NCBI GenBank assembly: GCA_026874595.1
Contig: CM049309.1
Coordinates: 10,875,076-10,939,075 of the forward strand
Direction: 5' to 3'
Length of the DNA: 64,000 nucleotides
Source of the DNA: Sipunculus nudus
Lineage: Eukaryota; Annelida; Sipuncula; Golfingiida; Sipunculidae
Numbering within the stretch: the stretch's first letter is position 1; each line of letters opens with the position of its first letter. The position numbers and the translations under genes were made by a program. The notes beneath the pieces were generated by a model. The model did not search any database. It was not told the origin of the DNA and saw nothing but the letters and a program-made list of their open reading frames with translations. Positions 1-12,370 of the stretch are shown here, piece by piece.

Positions 1-1903
1 TTTTGTAAGGAAAAAACTCATTTGAACTATCTTCTTTCCAGCATGTTTTGAAATATTTCACCAGGTGGCACTGGCTATTAAGGCCAGACTTTTTTAATTC
101 TTTGGTTTACGAACATGATTGACAAAAGTGATAGGTAGGAGGTAGGAAAAAAAAAAAAAAAAAAATGGAACAAACCTGGATACTGGTGTACATGAATCCT
201 GTATTGTACAGTTGGATTATAAAATTCATATTTAAATGGCTGTATATAAACCTGTATAAAATATATGAAATAATATATAAAAATTAAAATATTTTCATCA
301 TCCTCTTGAGTTTTACACATGAATCTTGCGTGTGCCATGTTATTTCAAGCCATTCATATGTAATTGAAGGTAAATCAATGACAAATAAAAGTTTAAACAG
401 TAAAACTTATGATTTCATACACACCTGAAATAAAAATTCAGTCACTGTCCCTGCCAAGTGAACTGCCTTTTTTGTAAAGTTTTACAAGTTAAAGACCAGT
501 CAAACACTTGTACAAATACAAATAATATATTTTTTGTCAGATATGCAAGGAGAAAACTAAATATTCACTGCTAGCATGATAGACTGCAGATTTTATTTTT
601 CAGTCTAAAATGACAATGTGCGACTTGCAGCTATTCGCCTATTGTTTATCAAATGTCAACAACATGAAACACGAGTTGTTTGATTCATGACCATGACCTT
701 TCCTTTTTGGTGTTGCGCATGATTGACAGTCCTTTGAATTTACAACAACTGCTAATAAAGTGAGGTTTCCATTGGAGATCACATTGAATTATTCAACTAT
801 TTTAAAATTTTAAAAAGTATTAATAATCTTTATTTATTCATCTGCATTTCTTACCACGGCCGTGACAGTACATACCGTACTCAGTTTAATATGGCCAGCG
901 GACTTGGCCACTGTCAGTCCGGAATTGCTTTTCGGCATCCATACACATCAAAGCTTCCATCACATCCGTTTGGAACAATTAAATGAATCCTTTCAAAGTT
1001 TCTGCATTTTAAATGGCTTTCATTTTAGCTTGCTTTTGTTTTGACTATAAAAATATTGGCAAAGCCAACAACGCTTCACATAAAACTGCGCCACTAAGAC
1101 TACAGATAGTCGGAAATACTGCAGAAACCCTGAGAATTCCTGGAGTTTTCAAAGAGTACATGACGACCTCATGCAGTATTTAATTTCACCTGTTCAGTAA
1201 TTTTCTTTTAAGCGTTACAAGACTACGTTTTTAAGTTTTGACAAGTTATAATATTTTTTAAGAGTAAACCTGTGAAACTTAGCCAATTTGCAGTAATAAA
1301 TAGCGTCTGACTTTGAGTGCAATAATTAGTCTTAAGAAGTAAACTTGTTTGTATATCCAGCGAGTTATTAACTGTGGCAAGCTGGTAAAGCCGCGATGCA
1401 ACCAAACTTATTTTCTTTTCTAATTCACATCTATCTATAACAAATATGTTTAACATATATGACCTAAACGCTGGTTTGAAAATGTACTGTAGTGCGAAAA
1501 CGAACTTTGAAAACTCTGCAAGAATTCTCAATTTCCCTGCTGAATCTTTTGACTACGGTACTTGATGACCAATCAATTGCATTTATGGCCCAATTGTGAT
1601 TGGCTTAAACCCTCCATCTGTCATTAAGAAAGTGACCTTATTAGCCAATCATAAGAGTTCTAACGTTTGAGGTGATCTTATACACATGGTCACCAATCAA
1701 TTCATTTGTCAAACACCGTGCTGGATTCGGCGACAAAATATAAAAGGAAAAAAACGTCAAAATGCCAATTTTATTTTTTTTCTAAAAATGAGGAAATCGG
1801 AGGTCGGCGGGTTTGTAAACCGAAAAATTAAAAAGTCTGGCCTAATCAAGGTACCTGTTACTATAGATAAACAGTGGGTTTATCAATACCAAGCCGTCCT
1901 CAC
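1..1903. other. Non-coding sequence, no gene recognised
   Basis: No ORF in this stretch resembles a known protein. It lies downstream of the last recognised exon of the minus-strand C19orf44-like gene and should be an intron or 3' region of it. The vertebrate protein continues about 25-30 residues past the last exon seen here, and I could not find that piece on the minus strand, so the terminal exon probably lies left of the window. A/T homopolymers (for example 149-166) are present. Confidence 0.5.
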
Positions 1904-2067
1904 CTGTTTTGTTTCCTCTAGTGTAGTATATGTGAAGTCAGGCTGTAGACTGCTGGTAAATGACTGGTACAGACGCTGCTGGGAAGCCATGAAGCTGGTG
2001 GTCAGCTCCAGTTGCTGACGCAGCATGTCATTCAGTGCTATCACACTCGGGCTATAACCCGTCATCA
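1904..2067 (-). CDS. C19orf44: C19orf44-like protein, exon 7 of those seen (helical C-terminal region)
   Basis: The exon is bounded by an acceptor ending TTACAG and a donor GTGAGG. It is 164 nt, entering in phase 1 and leaving in phase 0. It encodes VMTGYSPSVIALNDMLRQ and continues through QLELTTSFMASQQRLYQSF to YTTLEETKQ. From memory of the family, vertebrate C19orf44 has the same order here: a YSPAVLALHDVLKQQL-like helix, a histidine/leucine-rich helix, and a TLEEAKEYI-like end. This is the most conserved part of DUF4614. The protein's function is unknown and no catalytic motif is visible. The following C-terminal exon was not found in the window, so the gene is partial at this end. Confidence 0.88.
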
Positions 2068-2326
2068 CTGTAACATAAAACACAATACAGCACTGAAAAA
2101 ATTTTAATGAGAGAGTTCAACTGAAAAGTTGTTGATTTTGGTACACTTTTCATGCAGTGGGTAATACACTGTAGTCGTTCCAGAACATTTTAGTTTTAAC
2201 CTTTTGAAAAATTTTTTAAAGATATTATGATGCATATGATATGTTTATGGAGAAAAAACAAATGATGGGAGGAGGATGGAGCATTATTATAAAAGCATCA
2301 TGGTAGTGTCATTTTTAGTGACTTAC

Positions 2327-2520
2327 CTTCTAAAGCATCTGGACTGACCACATGGGTGGCTACTGGAGTTGGATCCACAAACCCAAGTCCATGCTCAGCT
2401 CCTGGTACAGCAAAGCCCCCTGCTAGGTTCCATTGGTAAACCAGTGATCCCAGATCCAGGCCGGTCTGGACCTCAGTGGTGCGTGTGTGGATGGATTTCC
2501 TCTGTTTACTTCTGCTCTGT
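2327..2520 (-). CDS. C19orf44: C19orf44-like protein, exon 6 (DUF4614 core)
   Basis: The exon is 194 nt with acceptor ATAACAG and donor GTAAGT, entering in phase 2 and leaving in phase 1. It encodes a basic start (QSRSKQRKSIHTRTTEVQTG), then YQWNLAGGFAVPGAEHG and FVDPTPVATHVVSPDALE. The FVDPTPxAxHVxSxDAxE block is what convinced me of orthology with vertebrate C19orf44, which carries an almost identical block (YVDPTPIANHVISADAIE) directly before the YSPAV helix. The order matches the next exon exactly. Confidence 0.9.
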
Positions 2521-3264
2521 CTGTTATTAAAATATAATTAAGTACTGTAAATTCTCTATTAGCTGCATGTGTATTATAAACCATATCTGTTTAAGGGATT
2601 TACAGTTCTAGTTTTCTAATTTAAGCCACGGCCTAAGATGGAGAATATACAGTATTCCTATTGACTAAAAGTGTAATAATAAACTGCAATTTAGTTATCA
2701 CTTCCCACAAGTGACTTACGACAGCCACTTTTAAGTCTGTACACAAATGGCAGCCCCTAAAAGTGCTAACAAAAGATTTGTTTGGTCAAGGCTTGATCAA
2801 GGCATGAAAATACAACAGGAAAGTACTCTGAGGACGTTTTCAAGGTGGAAATTTTTCTGCGGAGAGAGTTTGTTGGCCATTAGACTTGTATCTTCCTAGT
2901 AAAAGCCAAAGGAATGAACTGGGGACTGAATCATTAACAAATTATAGGTTTACAACTCTGATATCATGATTCTACTCAAATCTATTTATCGCCTGTATTT
3001 GTAATATTGGTGTACACAGATATCCAGATAAAAGAAATGGAAATTTATATGTCAGAGCACATTGAAAAACTGAAAATCTCCTAAGTTAAAAATTTCATTA
3101 AGTGGTAGTTTTCACTTTTGCAGCTGTCACAGGTTTGAACTATGTACTTTTATATGTGAAGTCCAGTGTTCACAGCACTAAGCAATCTCCACCATGTTAT
3201 ATTTAATTTAGTAAGCAATTAAGATAGGAAGCAGGTAGAAACTCAAACTAACAGTAAGACTGAC

Positions 3265-3982
3265 CTTGACGTCCACGTTTCACTGTACGACGTGTAACTA
3301 TCACTGTAGGTGGCAGTGTCATCTGAATCCCTGCTCGAACTCCGACTTAATCGACGGCTCGTTCTTGTGGGAGCTGTTTCTGTGGCACTTGTGAAATCAT
3401 CAGAATATTCGCTCTCAGATCGTTGTCTTCGTCTACTTGGTGAACTATGAACAGAATCAAGAGCTGTCCGTATGCTATCCTCCTCATCAGTATCAGGTGG
3501 CTGCTCAGTTTGTATTGACTGAGTAGCATCGTCAAAATCCTCCGTATAAACAGCACTGGCTGAACCTCTGGCAGTTGAAATTGGGTCAGGGCTTGGTGAC
3601 CTTGACCTTACATCAGTAAGTGACAGACGCACACGTCCTCTGCTGGACTTAGGAGTTCTCGGTGTTGAAAGAATTGATTTAAGCTGAGGTGTGGGAGATG
3701 TGTTAAATTTATTACGTCTTTCATTAACTTCATACACTTCTTCAATTTCTGATTTTTCTTCGCTGACCTCTGACACTTCACTGATCTCATTATCAAGGTC
3801 AAGTTCATCAACAGTGTGCATCCCAAGGTTATGGAAAAAGTCAATTTCTTTTCTTTTATTACTTGCAGGTTTCCCAGATTTCTTTTTCTGTGGCTTTTTC
3901 TTGGATTTTTTGCTGCCTGTTTCACTTTTCCCTGTCACTGCTGGCTCAAGTGAATCCAAGTCCATCAGCATTACCACTGGTC
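3265..3982 (-). CDS. C19orf44: C19orf44-like protein, exon 5 (large disordered exon)
   Basis: This is the largest exon, 718 nt, with acceptor TTTAAG, donor GTCAGT, and phases 1 in and 2 out. It starts GPVVMLMDLDSLEPAVTG, matching the SLDDLAPAVSE-like patch of the vertebrate protein. A lysine-rich tract (SKKSKKKPQKKKSGK) follows, then an acidic stretch, then serine/arginine-rich low-complexity sequence (SRSPSPDP) and SAVYTEDFDDATQS, matching the vertebrate SAYSEDFE motif. The end is Ser/Thr/Tyr-rich (SYTSYSETWTSR). Most of the exon looks intrinsically disordered. The lysine tract could act as a nuclear localisation signal, but that is inference only. Confidence 0.9.
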
Positions 3983-4657
3983 CTTAAACAGAAAAAATGT
4001 AAAACATTACTAATTCTTACCATCCGGTAAACTGTAAATATAAAATATAAAAGTATATGTTTCAAAACTAATAGTAAAAAACTGATTATAAAATGGCTTA
4101 AATTGCTGGTACATGTAAAATTATGTTCAATTTATCACACCAAAAGAACTTGAAAGCATTCACAACAGCATTCTCCACCAACATCCGTATTTGCATCCAG
4201 GCCCACCTCAAAATTTAAGCAGCCAATATCACTAGATTTACTTTCATTCACCGATATAAATTGAAAATATTAGGTATATATTCCCTATTTTTGAATAAAT
4301 GTCCAACAAATCATTCAGAACTTTTTGAGATTTTGCAATGTGAAAAAAACTTAATAAAGATGTAAAGTGTCTACTATTTTGTACTTGCTCCAGTTGACTG
4401 ATGCATTAGTAAACAAGTGGCATTAGGAAATGATTAGGCTGTGACATTATGTGGGGGAGAGGGTTGTATTGTTCTGAGCCTGCAACCCGCTCAGCTTCCT
4501 CTAAACAACTAACCTGAGAAATTAAGGTAACAGAGGCCATAAGTCTCACATCCCCTCCTCCCTTTCTTAACCAGAAAAGTGTGGACCTAGGTATTACCCA
4601 GACCAAATTACTAGGAATACTCCAATATAGCCTGAATCATATAATAGTACACATTAC

Positions 4658-4772
4658 CATCACTAGAGGGCGGGCTTTCTTCCCCAGAGTCTATTCCCAT
4701 GTGGCATTCCTCTTTTTCTGATATATCTTCCAGAGGAGTTGGTGTTCGTCTTGGTGGTGGTGACCTGGACTT
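4658..4772 (-). CDS. C19orf44: C19orf44-like protein, exon 4
   Basis: A 115-nt exon with acceptor TTTTCAG and donor GTAATG, entering in phase 0 and leaving in phase 1. It encodes KSRSPPPRRTPTPLEDISEK and then an acidic EECHMGIDSGEESPPSSD. It is too short to be caught as an ORF, but both splice sites and both phases fit the neighbouring exons. The intron upstream of it (4773-13640) is almost 9 kb. It holds the splice-donor minisatellite and the nested mobile elements. Confidence 0.8.
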
Positions 4773-4850
4773 CTGAAAAGACAACATACAAAATGCTGAT
4801 TACTGAAAAACATGCATGTCATTCTAAAAGTTTTACATGATAACATGTGA

Positions 4851-4898
4851 AACTAGAATACCGGTAGTCGACAAGTGACAACGTGTATTCACCAAAAT
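4851..4898 (+). mobile_element. Element Q, 5' fragment, split by element L
   Basis: Starts with ACTAGAATACCGGTAGTCG and includes GTATTCACCAAAAT. The same 5' end is seen at 10120 and 57000 in the two intact Q copies. Here it stops after AAAAT. The continuation (CAGAGTGGGACGGGTGA) resumes at 11724, after element L. The 5-bp AAAAT is present on both sides (4894-4898 and 11719-11723), as expected of a target-site duplication made by L. Confidence 0.75.
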
Positions 4899-7800
4899 AG
4901 TGTGGGGGCATATGTCACAGAGTACTTTTTCCCTATAAAAAGTGGACACCCTACATTTTTGTGATCCTTAGACCTTAAACTTTACAAAAAAATATGGTGC
5001 CAATTTTTCTATAGTGGTTTTGTCATATTTTCAGGTCAAATTTGATTTTAGAGCAAAAATTGAGGACCATTATATAAATATTTCATACAGAGAGATATTT
5101 AGTAATAAAACACCTCAAAATGGTTAGTAAGATATATTGCATCACAATAACTTAGACTAGACACTAAAATACTGTGTTAAGACGTTTATTACAATATTAG
5201 AGAGCACCCGTAGAGCGCAAACCTCCGCCAACACATGGATCCGCATCAAGATCCATCGGACTAATCATGAAAATTAATCAGCTGTTGTTTGTCCACCAGT
5301 ATTTTGTTCTACAAAATTTCATTGATGAATTCATTAAAAAAATTTATATAGAGACAACAAGGTATCCTTGGGTAGTTTGTGGAATGTACATATGGCGGAC
5401 CACTTGCTGATTTCAGGCAACCTGTATCGTATACGGTATGGCTCCACTTTCCTTGGTTTTAACCAGTGACTAAATATTTGCTTCATTTATACATAACATA
5501 TGAAAATGGCCCTGTTATCCTTCCATTTGATATGATTTTGTTATTGCGTCATCCTATTGTTCCATTATTACATCACCAACATCACTATCCGCTCGCTGAT
5601 AGTGAAGGTATAGAAACCCGTCTCTTACGGTTAGTTCATCCAAAGTATATTTAAAGGTTCCTATGGAATTCTAGGGAGCATTTTTATGTTTTGGTCATAA
5701 TCAAAAAAATAATTTGTAAAATTTTAAGGCGGATGACTAAATTTTTTTTACATATTTTGTGAAGAATAAACAACAGAAAAAGAACAACTTTTGACTGGAT
5801 TTAGTGCCAGATCCTCACTAACCCAACCAAAAGGTTTAGGAAATTCTACCTGGTCCACCATTCAGAGTGAAATGGAGTACATGTTAAGAAGCAAAATAAT
5901 AATAATAATCATAATAATAATAAAAACATTGTTCATATCATTTGGGAGCAATTATACCTTCTGTGGAGTAGCTATTTTCATTGGTTATTTACAGACATTT
6001 ACAGTAGAATGAGACATGTAAAGGACAGATAATCAACAATGAATGAAATGCATGTTTTGCTGCAGAATTGATTAAGGAGAGTGTACTGAAAAACAAAACA
6101 AAGGGACCTTAAAAATTTAGAATTTTAGAAAAGTCCTGTTGAAGGAATCAAACTTGAAGTAAATATCAAATCATAACAAAAAAAGTGTCATCATTAGTCA
6201 TAATGTTATCGAACGTGTTTACAGTTGTTCTTCTATCCCATCTTTAACACCCCCCCTGATGGTCTATTTTTTAATCTAATTTGTTTGGTGGGCCAATTTC
6301 TTTTATACATTTATGAGAATATGAAACCAAGGCATTCAGGGTATACCAGTACAATAACAAAAACGGACAAATCTTAACAGAAACTATGGTAAAACCAATG
6401 GTAAAGTTTAAATATAACAATGGTAAAGTTAAATGCTGGTTATTGTTGAATTCTTGTCGCTTTTTCATTATCCTTAAATGACTTGTGATGGCACAGTGGC
6501 TACATAGGCTGTTCCATCCGTTAGAGCAAGATCACAGGTACAACATTAATTTTTTTTTTTATGAAAATAGTAATCTGAAGACAATGAGTAGCACCCAGCT
6601 TGTACTATCTATATATAATGCGAATTATGAAATAAAGAATAAAGAAAAGTCTATTCTTATATTTTATAAAATCTGACTGGTTATGTCATTAAATGCAGGG
6701 TATGTCGGATGCAACAGCGGAATGTACATCTTTGACTGGAGCCCATGTTTTTTTTTTATCATTTTATACCAAATAACTCCAGACAAAAACTTATGCATTT
6801 TATACCTGCTTAACTAATACTCATTTTCCCTTAAATCGTGACCAAGAACAATTTTGATTTATTGCACAAGCTAACAAAATGACACGTGCCTTATACAATA
6901 CACAAATGCCTTGAATGTAATTAAAGGTTTTTGCATTTCTTTTTGGTTATTGTAATTTTAATAAAGGCCATAAAAACAATAACAAAATTGTTTGGGTTAT
7001 AATATGGGGACTGGTATAGAGGAAGTCAACATTAAGGTTGTTGTGTGTGTGTCTGTCATTCATTTTTACCTCAATGTATAGGAAAATTAAGTGTCTAAGA
7101 AACTACATGGGTGGGAGCTACCTTATGGGATAGCTTAAATGACTAGAGATTACCATTGCTTTTAGAAAAAAATTCACACTTATCCCCTGAAGAAAAAATT
7201 TGTCAAGGTACATAAACATTTGCAACAGTATGTAAATTATCTCATGCCCTTTGTTCATTAGTTTGGCGAAACCATCCCTGTACACGGACTTACAATATTC
7301 AATTCACCTTTTTCCTTCATTGTTATGGTTCTGTGTGTGAGTAAACACAGTCCACGTGTGTCTGTGTACCATAAAAAGACCGTCTGTTCTTGCGCGTGCA
7401 CAACTCCCAAACAAGGAAAAATGATATGGAAGATTAAAAAAAAAAGATACACCATTGGGATGCTTGAGAAAATCTTGATTTGTAAAGTAGCGCGGTTTGG
7501 CTGCCAGGTGCCATGCGCGTTATGTTTATATTTGTACCACTGATCTCGCAAACCTAACATCACTTGTGTACAGGAGAACTCAAATGGTTTACGATGAAAT
7601 ATTAGCAGATACCATAATATTTTAAGGAAAAAAAAACAAGCTATGTGTGTTAAGCATTTAACACTATATATGTTTATCAAATATACTTGGTATGTGAATA
7701 GGTACATTTAATATAACCGAAAAATAATTTTAGACAATCCCAAACTAGTCAGAGAACTAAGTTTGTGTGTTTAGTATGTAAATACATTCAAAAAAGAACC

Positions 7801-7915
7801 TTTCCTATCCTCTTGTCCCAGCTTACTTTGTTTATGTTTCGGTCAAAGTTTATTAATTTAACATTTTAAATACTATTTTAATACAAGCTGAAAGACATGT
7901 CAAAACTGAATAAAA

Positions 7916-9890
7916 CTAGATGTGTCGGAACGACACGAATGCCCCCGCCTGGGGCAAATTAGAAACATTTGTTAAATTTTGTAAAAATTTTTTAAGTTCA
8001 GGAGGTGTCATATGGTCAAAAGTAGGTCAACAGGGGCAAAATGCAAACTCGATCTATAACGGGTCATTATCAAGCAACACACCAAAAATCAGGCTAGTAT
8101 CTGCAGGCATTGTGAAAAAAAGTCCATACGTGCATTTTCATAAAAATTTCTGTCTTTCATGAAATTTTCTATGTTCAGGATCTGTCATCTGGTCAAAAAT
8201 AAGTCAACTGGGACGAAACGCGAACTTGATCTGTAAGTGGTCATTATGCGCCAACAGACCAAACATTAGGCTAGTATCTGTAAGCACTGCATTGCAAAAC
8301 TAGAATATTAACAAAAGCTGATAATCAGTTATAAATTTAAATTGGAGAGGTATGTACCATGTTTCATAACAATCCACCAAATGCTTCCTGAGAAATAAGC
8401 TCCTAAGTTTTTATCTATACTAAGCTCTGTGACCTTGAAAAGTAGGTCAAGATCACCCATCTTTGAACTTGACCAAAATTTTGTAAATATCATGCATTAG
8501 CACTGAAGAAATTAAGTTCCTGTGTTGAATACCTTTGGAGATATCCTGCACAAAAGGCCAATATTGAAAAATCGGATAAAAATTCATTTAAAAATCAGAA
8601 ATTGTAGGTGGTGCCACCAAAATTGTGCAGCACGCACAGAGCATCATTCCAAATGATCATAGTAAGTTTTGTGAAAATCCACACAATGGTTCCTGAGATA
8701 TAAGCTTCTGAGTGTTTTTGTATAATCAGCTCTAAAACAAAGAAAAATAGGTCAAGGTCACCCATCTTTGCACTTGACCAAGATTTTGTTGATATACATC
8801 TTCACTGATGAAATAAAATTCCAACGGTGAATCCTTTTAGAGATATCCCGCTCACAAGGCCAAAATTTAAAAATCCGATAAAAATTGATTAAATAATCAG
8901 AAATTGCAGGTTGGGCCACCAAAATTGTGCAGCACGTACAGACCATCAGTCCCAATGATCATAGTAAGTTTTGTGAAAATCCACACAATGGTTCCCGAGA
9001 TATAAGCTTCTGAGTATTTTTCTATAATCAGCTCTAAAATGTAGAAAAATGGGTCAAGGTCCCCATCTTCGAACTTGACTGAGATTTTATCGATATACAT
9101 CTTCACTGATGAAATAAAATTTCAACCGTGAATCCTTTTAGAGAAATCCTCCTCACAAGGTAAAAGTTCACAGACGCGGACAGACGGACGTCAGACGGAC
9201 GGACAGACGGCAGCAAGACAGACGGACAGACGGACAGCTTGGGTGACGACAATAGCCCATCAGCCTATGAGCTGAGGGCTAAAAACGGCTGTACATGTAC
9301 ATTTGTCATGAAATTTATATTTTTCATACAATTTTCTATGTTTAGGAGCCGTAAAACAATCAAAAGTAGGTCAACCGTGAGGAAACGCGAACTCGATGTG
9401 TAACTGGTCATTATCCTTCACACCAAAAATCAGGCCAATATCTGCAGCCATTGCGAAAAAAAGTCCATACATGTGTATTTGTCATGATAATTTCTATTTT
9501 TCATGAAATTTTCTAAGTTAATGAGCAGTTAAATGGTCAAAAGTAGGTCAACTGGGACGAAATGCAAACTCAATCTGTAACTGGTCATTATCTACCTTCA
9601 CACCAAAAATCAGGCCAATATCTGCAGGCATTGCGAAAAAAAGTCCGTACATGTGTATTTGTCATGAAAATTTCTATTTTTCATGAAATTTTCTAAGTTT
9701 AGGAGCCGTAAAACAGTCAAAAGTAGGTCAACCGGGAGGAAACGCAAACTTCATCTGTAACTGGTCATTATCTGTCCACACACCAAAAATCAGGCCAATA
9801 TCTGCAGGCATTGCGAAAAAAAGTCTATACAACTGTTTGATTTCGGAATGACGGAAGGACGGACATGGGTAAAACTATATGCCTGGGGCA
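7916..9890 (+). mobile_element. Tandem-core element E1 inside L
   Basis: Inserted into L with TAAAA on both sides (7911-7915 and 9891-9895). The empty site is seen in L copy 2 near 33930. It starts CTAGATGTGTCGGAACGACA, passes CCCCCGCCTGGGGC, and ends near TATGCCTGGGGCA. The interior consists of about 175-bp tandem units, recognisable by AAAGTAGGTCAAC, ACTGGTCATTAT and CACCAAAAATCAGGC, starting near 7960, 8130, 9300, 9470 and 9650. The array is split by a further insertion at about 8295-9285. The ends and tandem core resemble bivalve pearl-type non-autonomous elements. Confidence 0.65.
8295..9285 (+). mobile_element. Element N nested in E1, 303-bp tandem core
   Basis: It interrupts a 175-bp E1 unit at the GCATTGC position. 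It begins AAAACTAGAATATTAAC, similar to the 5' end of Q. Its core repeats at 8444, 8748 and 9051 (period about 303 bp), recognisable by AGGTCAAGGTCACCCATC and TGATCATAGTAAGTTTTGTG. It ends with a GACGGACAGACGGACAG tract (9175-9240) and GAGCTGAGGGCTAAAA. Confidence 0.6.
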
Positions 9891-9937
9891 TAAAAATTGG
9901 CACCATGTTTTTAAGGCTTCATAGAAAGGTGAAGAAC

Positions 9938-11657
9938 AACAAGTGACCCACGGGTCATGACGCTCAGCTGACTGGGAAGAGATTTGCAAAAGGAAATTTT
10001 ATCATCAGAATGGTAGTATATACCCATTCAACTGAAGCATCAAACAGATTAACCAACAGGCAAAAATTTAATCTGTATTTATATATCTCAAAAATAGAGA
10101 TAAAATGTGTAAACTTTAAAAACTAGAATATGGGTAGCCGACAAGTGACTACGTGTATCCGCCAAAATCAGAGTGGAAGGGGTGAAGTGAGGCATGGATT
10201 GAGTGGCAAGGGGAAATAGAGTGAGGTATGTTGCATATAAGCATGGATGTCTGCAGCCTAAATGTGTATGTAGGTTGTGCCACCTACCACAAATCCAGAA
10301 AGCTGTCCAAGTTGTATACATGTGCAAAATTTTAGGCAGAAAAGTCAAATCACTACATGTATATGAGTGATTTTAGCCCACGGCAGACAAACAGACAGAT
10401 AATGTGCAAAAATGGTTGCAGGTGGCCCCTCCAGTTTTGTGTATGATAAAGACCTATGTGAGATCTAAACACATGCACAATTTTGGCCCAATCGGTCATA
10501 TGGTTCCTGAGATATGAGCTTGGATTTCTGCAGCGTTAACTAGAATGTAGGTGGCTCCACCTGTCATAAAATCAAGAAAGCTGTCCAGGATGTATAGACC
10601 TGCAAAATTTAAGGCAGTTATGTCAAACCACTACAGAGAAATGAGTGATTTTAGGCCACGGCAGACAAACAGACAGATGCTGTGCAAAATGTGCAAAAAT
10701 GGTTGCAGGTGGCCCCTCCAGTTTTGCCTATGATAAAGAGCTATGTGAGATCTATACACATGCAAAATTTTGGCCCAATCGGTCAAACGGTTCCAGAGAT
10801 ATAAGCTTGGATGTCATCAGCGTGAACCTGAATGTAGGTGGCACCACCTGTCATAAAATTAAGAAAGCTATCCTGGATGTATACGCATGCCGAGTCAATT
10901 CACTGCAGATATATGAGTGATTTTAACCCAAGGCAGATTAACAGATGGCAATGTGCAAATATGGTTATAGGTGGCGCAACCATTTTTTGTGTATGTTATA
11001 AAGCAATCCAAGGGCTACATTTGTATAAATTTTATTTCCTGATTGGTCAAACGGTTCCCGAGATATGAGGGATTATGTGTGGAAACAGACGTACAAATGG
11101 AAGCTGGATAGAGAGGAAAGGTCAGAGGTCAACGCAAATTGGTTAGGCACCAGTTCACATGTGACCCGATAATTGGTGTAAGTTTCGGAAAAATCGGTCC
11201 TATCGTCTCAGAGGAGCTCTCTGGAAATGAAGGTGGTGGCGGTGTAGGAACCCGGTCAAAACATAGTATCCGCAAAACTTCGTTTTGGCGGATACAAAAT
11301 ACAGGTGGCTCCACCAGTCTGCAGAAACTAATAAAAACACTTAATGGTCAATGTCTCCACATTAGTTGTTCAGATACTTCAGCTTTTGTATAAAAATGTC
11401 CATTATTCTGAGGTATACTTCGGAGTCCTATAGCTTGAAGGATATGGGAAACAGAGACCTAATTTCTGGTTTCCATGGAGACTTTTCATAGGTCTCTCAG
11501 TGTGTCAAGAATTAAGATTCTAGGTCCAGTCTTAACGATTTGTGCCTTGTTAACAGATGTTCACATTTTTAAAGGTCTCAAAAATAGAGAAAAAAATTCA
11601 TAAAAAAATCGAAAAATACAGGTGGCGCCACCAGTCTGCTTTCAGTCAGCTGAGCTA
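9938..11657 (+). mobile_element. P/Q composite element, copy 1
   Basis: The outer element P starts AACAAGTGACCCACGGGTC, followed by GCTCAGCTGACT, and ends AGTCAGCTGAGCTAAAA. The 12-bp GCTCAGCTGACT is inverted at the 3' end. The empty site in L copy 2 reads GAAGAACATAAATGC near 33974. Element Q (10120 to about 11300) is inserted inside P at the same place as in the copy at 56816. Helentron-type rolling-circle elements are known for short subterminal inverted repeats and a 3' hairpin. That family assignment is inference. Confidence 0.65.
10120..11300 (+). mobile_element. Element Q with tandem core and 3' hairpin
   Basis: The 5' end reads ACTAGAATATGGGTAGCCG and then GTATCCGCCAAAAT. The core is tandem units of about 285 bp, made of two related halves; the starts near 10256, 10547 and 10834 read GTAGGTGGCNCCACCTGTC or similar. 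The 3' end has a hairpin at 11267-11294: TATCCGCAAAAC, loop TTC, GTTTTGGCGGATA. The right arm is also inverted relative to the 5' GTATCCGCCAAAA. It is non-coding. Confidence 0.65.
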
Positions 11658-11718
11658 AAAATGCAAGGGGTGTCACATTTTTACAAACAAAATTTACTCA
11701 GGACGAATTTGCTACACT

Positions 11719-12370
11719 AAAATCAGAGTGGGACGGGTGAGAGAGGCATGGATTGAGTGGCAAGGGGAAATAGAGTGAGGTGTGAATATTACCATGGATG
11801 TCTGCAGCCGAAATGTGTATGTAGGTTGTGCCAACTACCACAAAATCAGAAAGCTGTTAAAGTTGTATACATATGCAAAAAGTCAAACCACTGCCGAGAT
11901 ATGAGTGATTTTATCCCATGGTAGACAAACAGACAGATGCTGTGCAAAATGGTTGCAGGTGGTGCCACCAGTTTTGCCAATGATAAAGAGCTATATGAGA
12001 TCTATACACATGCAAAATTTTGGCCCAATCCGTCAATTGGTTCCGAGATATGAGCTTGGATGTCTGCAGCGTGAACATGAATGTAGGTTGCACCACCTGT
12101 CATAAAATTGAGAAAGCTATCCAAGATGTATAAACATGCAATATTTTAGGCAGATAAGTCAAATCACTGCCGAGATATGAGTGATTTTATCCCATGGCAG
12201 ACAAACAGACGGACGCAGTGCAAAAATGGTTGCAGGTTGTGCCACCAGTTTTGCGTATGATAAAGAGCTATGTGAGATCTATACACATGCAAAATTTTGG
12301 CCCAATCGATCAAACGGTTTCCGAGTTATGAGCTTGGATGTCTGCAGCGTAAACAATGATGGCTATGGTG
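11719..12370 (+). mobile_element. Element Q, continuation after element L
   Basis: Resumes AAAATCAGAGTGGGACGGG directly after L and follows the Q consensus seen at 10160 and 57040: a GAGTGAGG block, then the GTAGGTTGTGCC and GCAGGTTGTGCCACCAG half-units. It ends near 12370 without the 3' hairpin, so it is truncated. Together with 4851-4898 it forms the outer layer of the nest. Confidence 0.7.

Larger units (their letters stand above)
4899..11718 (+). mobile_element. Element L, copy 1 (about 3.1 kb plus internal insertions)
   Basis: A non-coding DNA-transposon-like element. It starts AGTGTGGGGGCATATGTCAC and ends GAATTTGCTACACT, with AAAAT duplicated at both ends. It aligns along its length with a second copy at 30162-34052, whose right end reads ATATGCCCCTACACT. 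That shows an inverted repeat of the left end, AGTGTRGGGGCATATG. Copy 1 has lost about 12 nt of that right end between two CTAC repeats. It has no transposase-like ORF; the 149-residue minus ORF at 7258-7707 is not conserved in copy 2. It is interrupted by E1 (7916-9890) and the P/Q composite (9938-11657). Confidence 0.7.

Noticed and set aside
6482-6545. tRNA-like GATGGCACAGTGGCTAC block in element L
   Set aside because: Only an A-box-like start is seen. The B box is poor in both L copies.
7258-7707. 149-residue minus ORF inside element L
   Set aside because: The frame is not kept in the second L copy and the content is AT-driven, with no recognisable domain.
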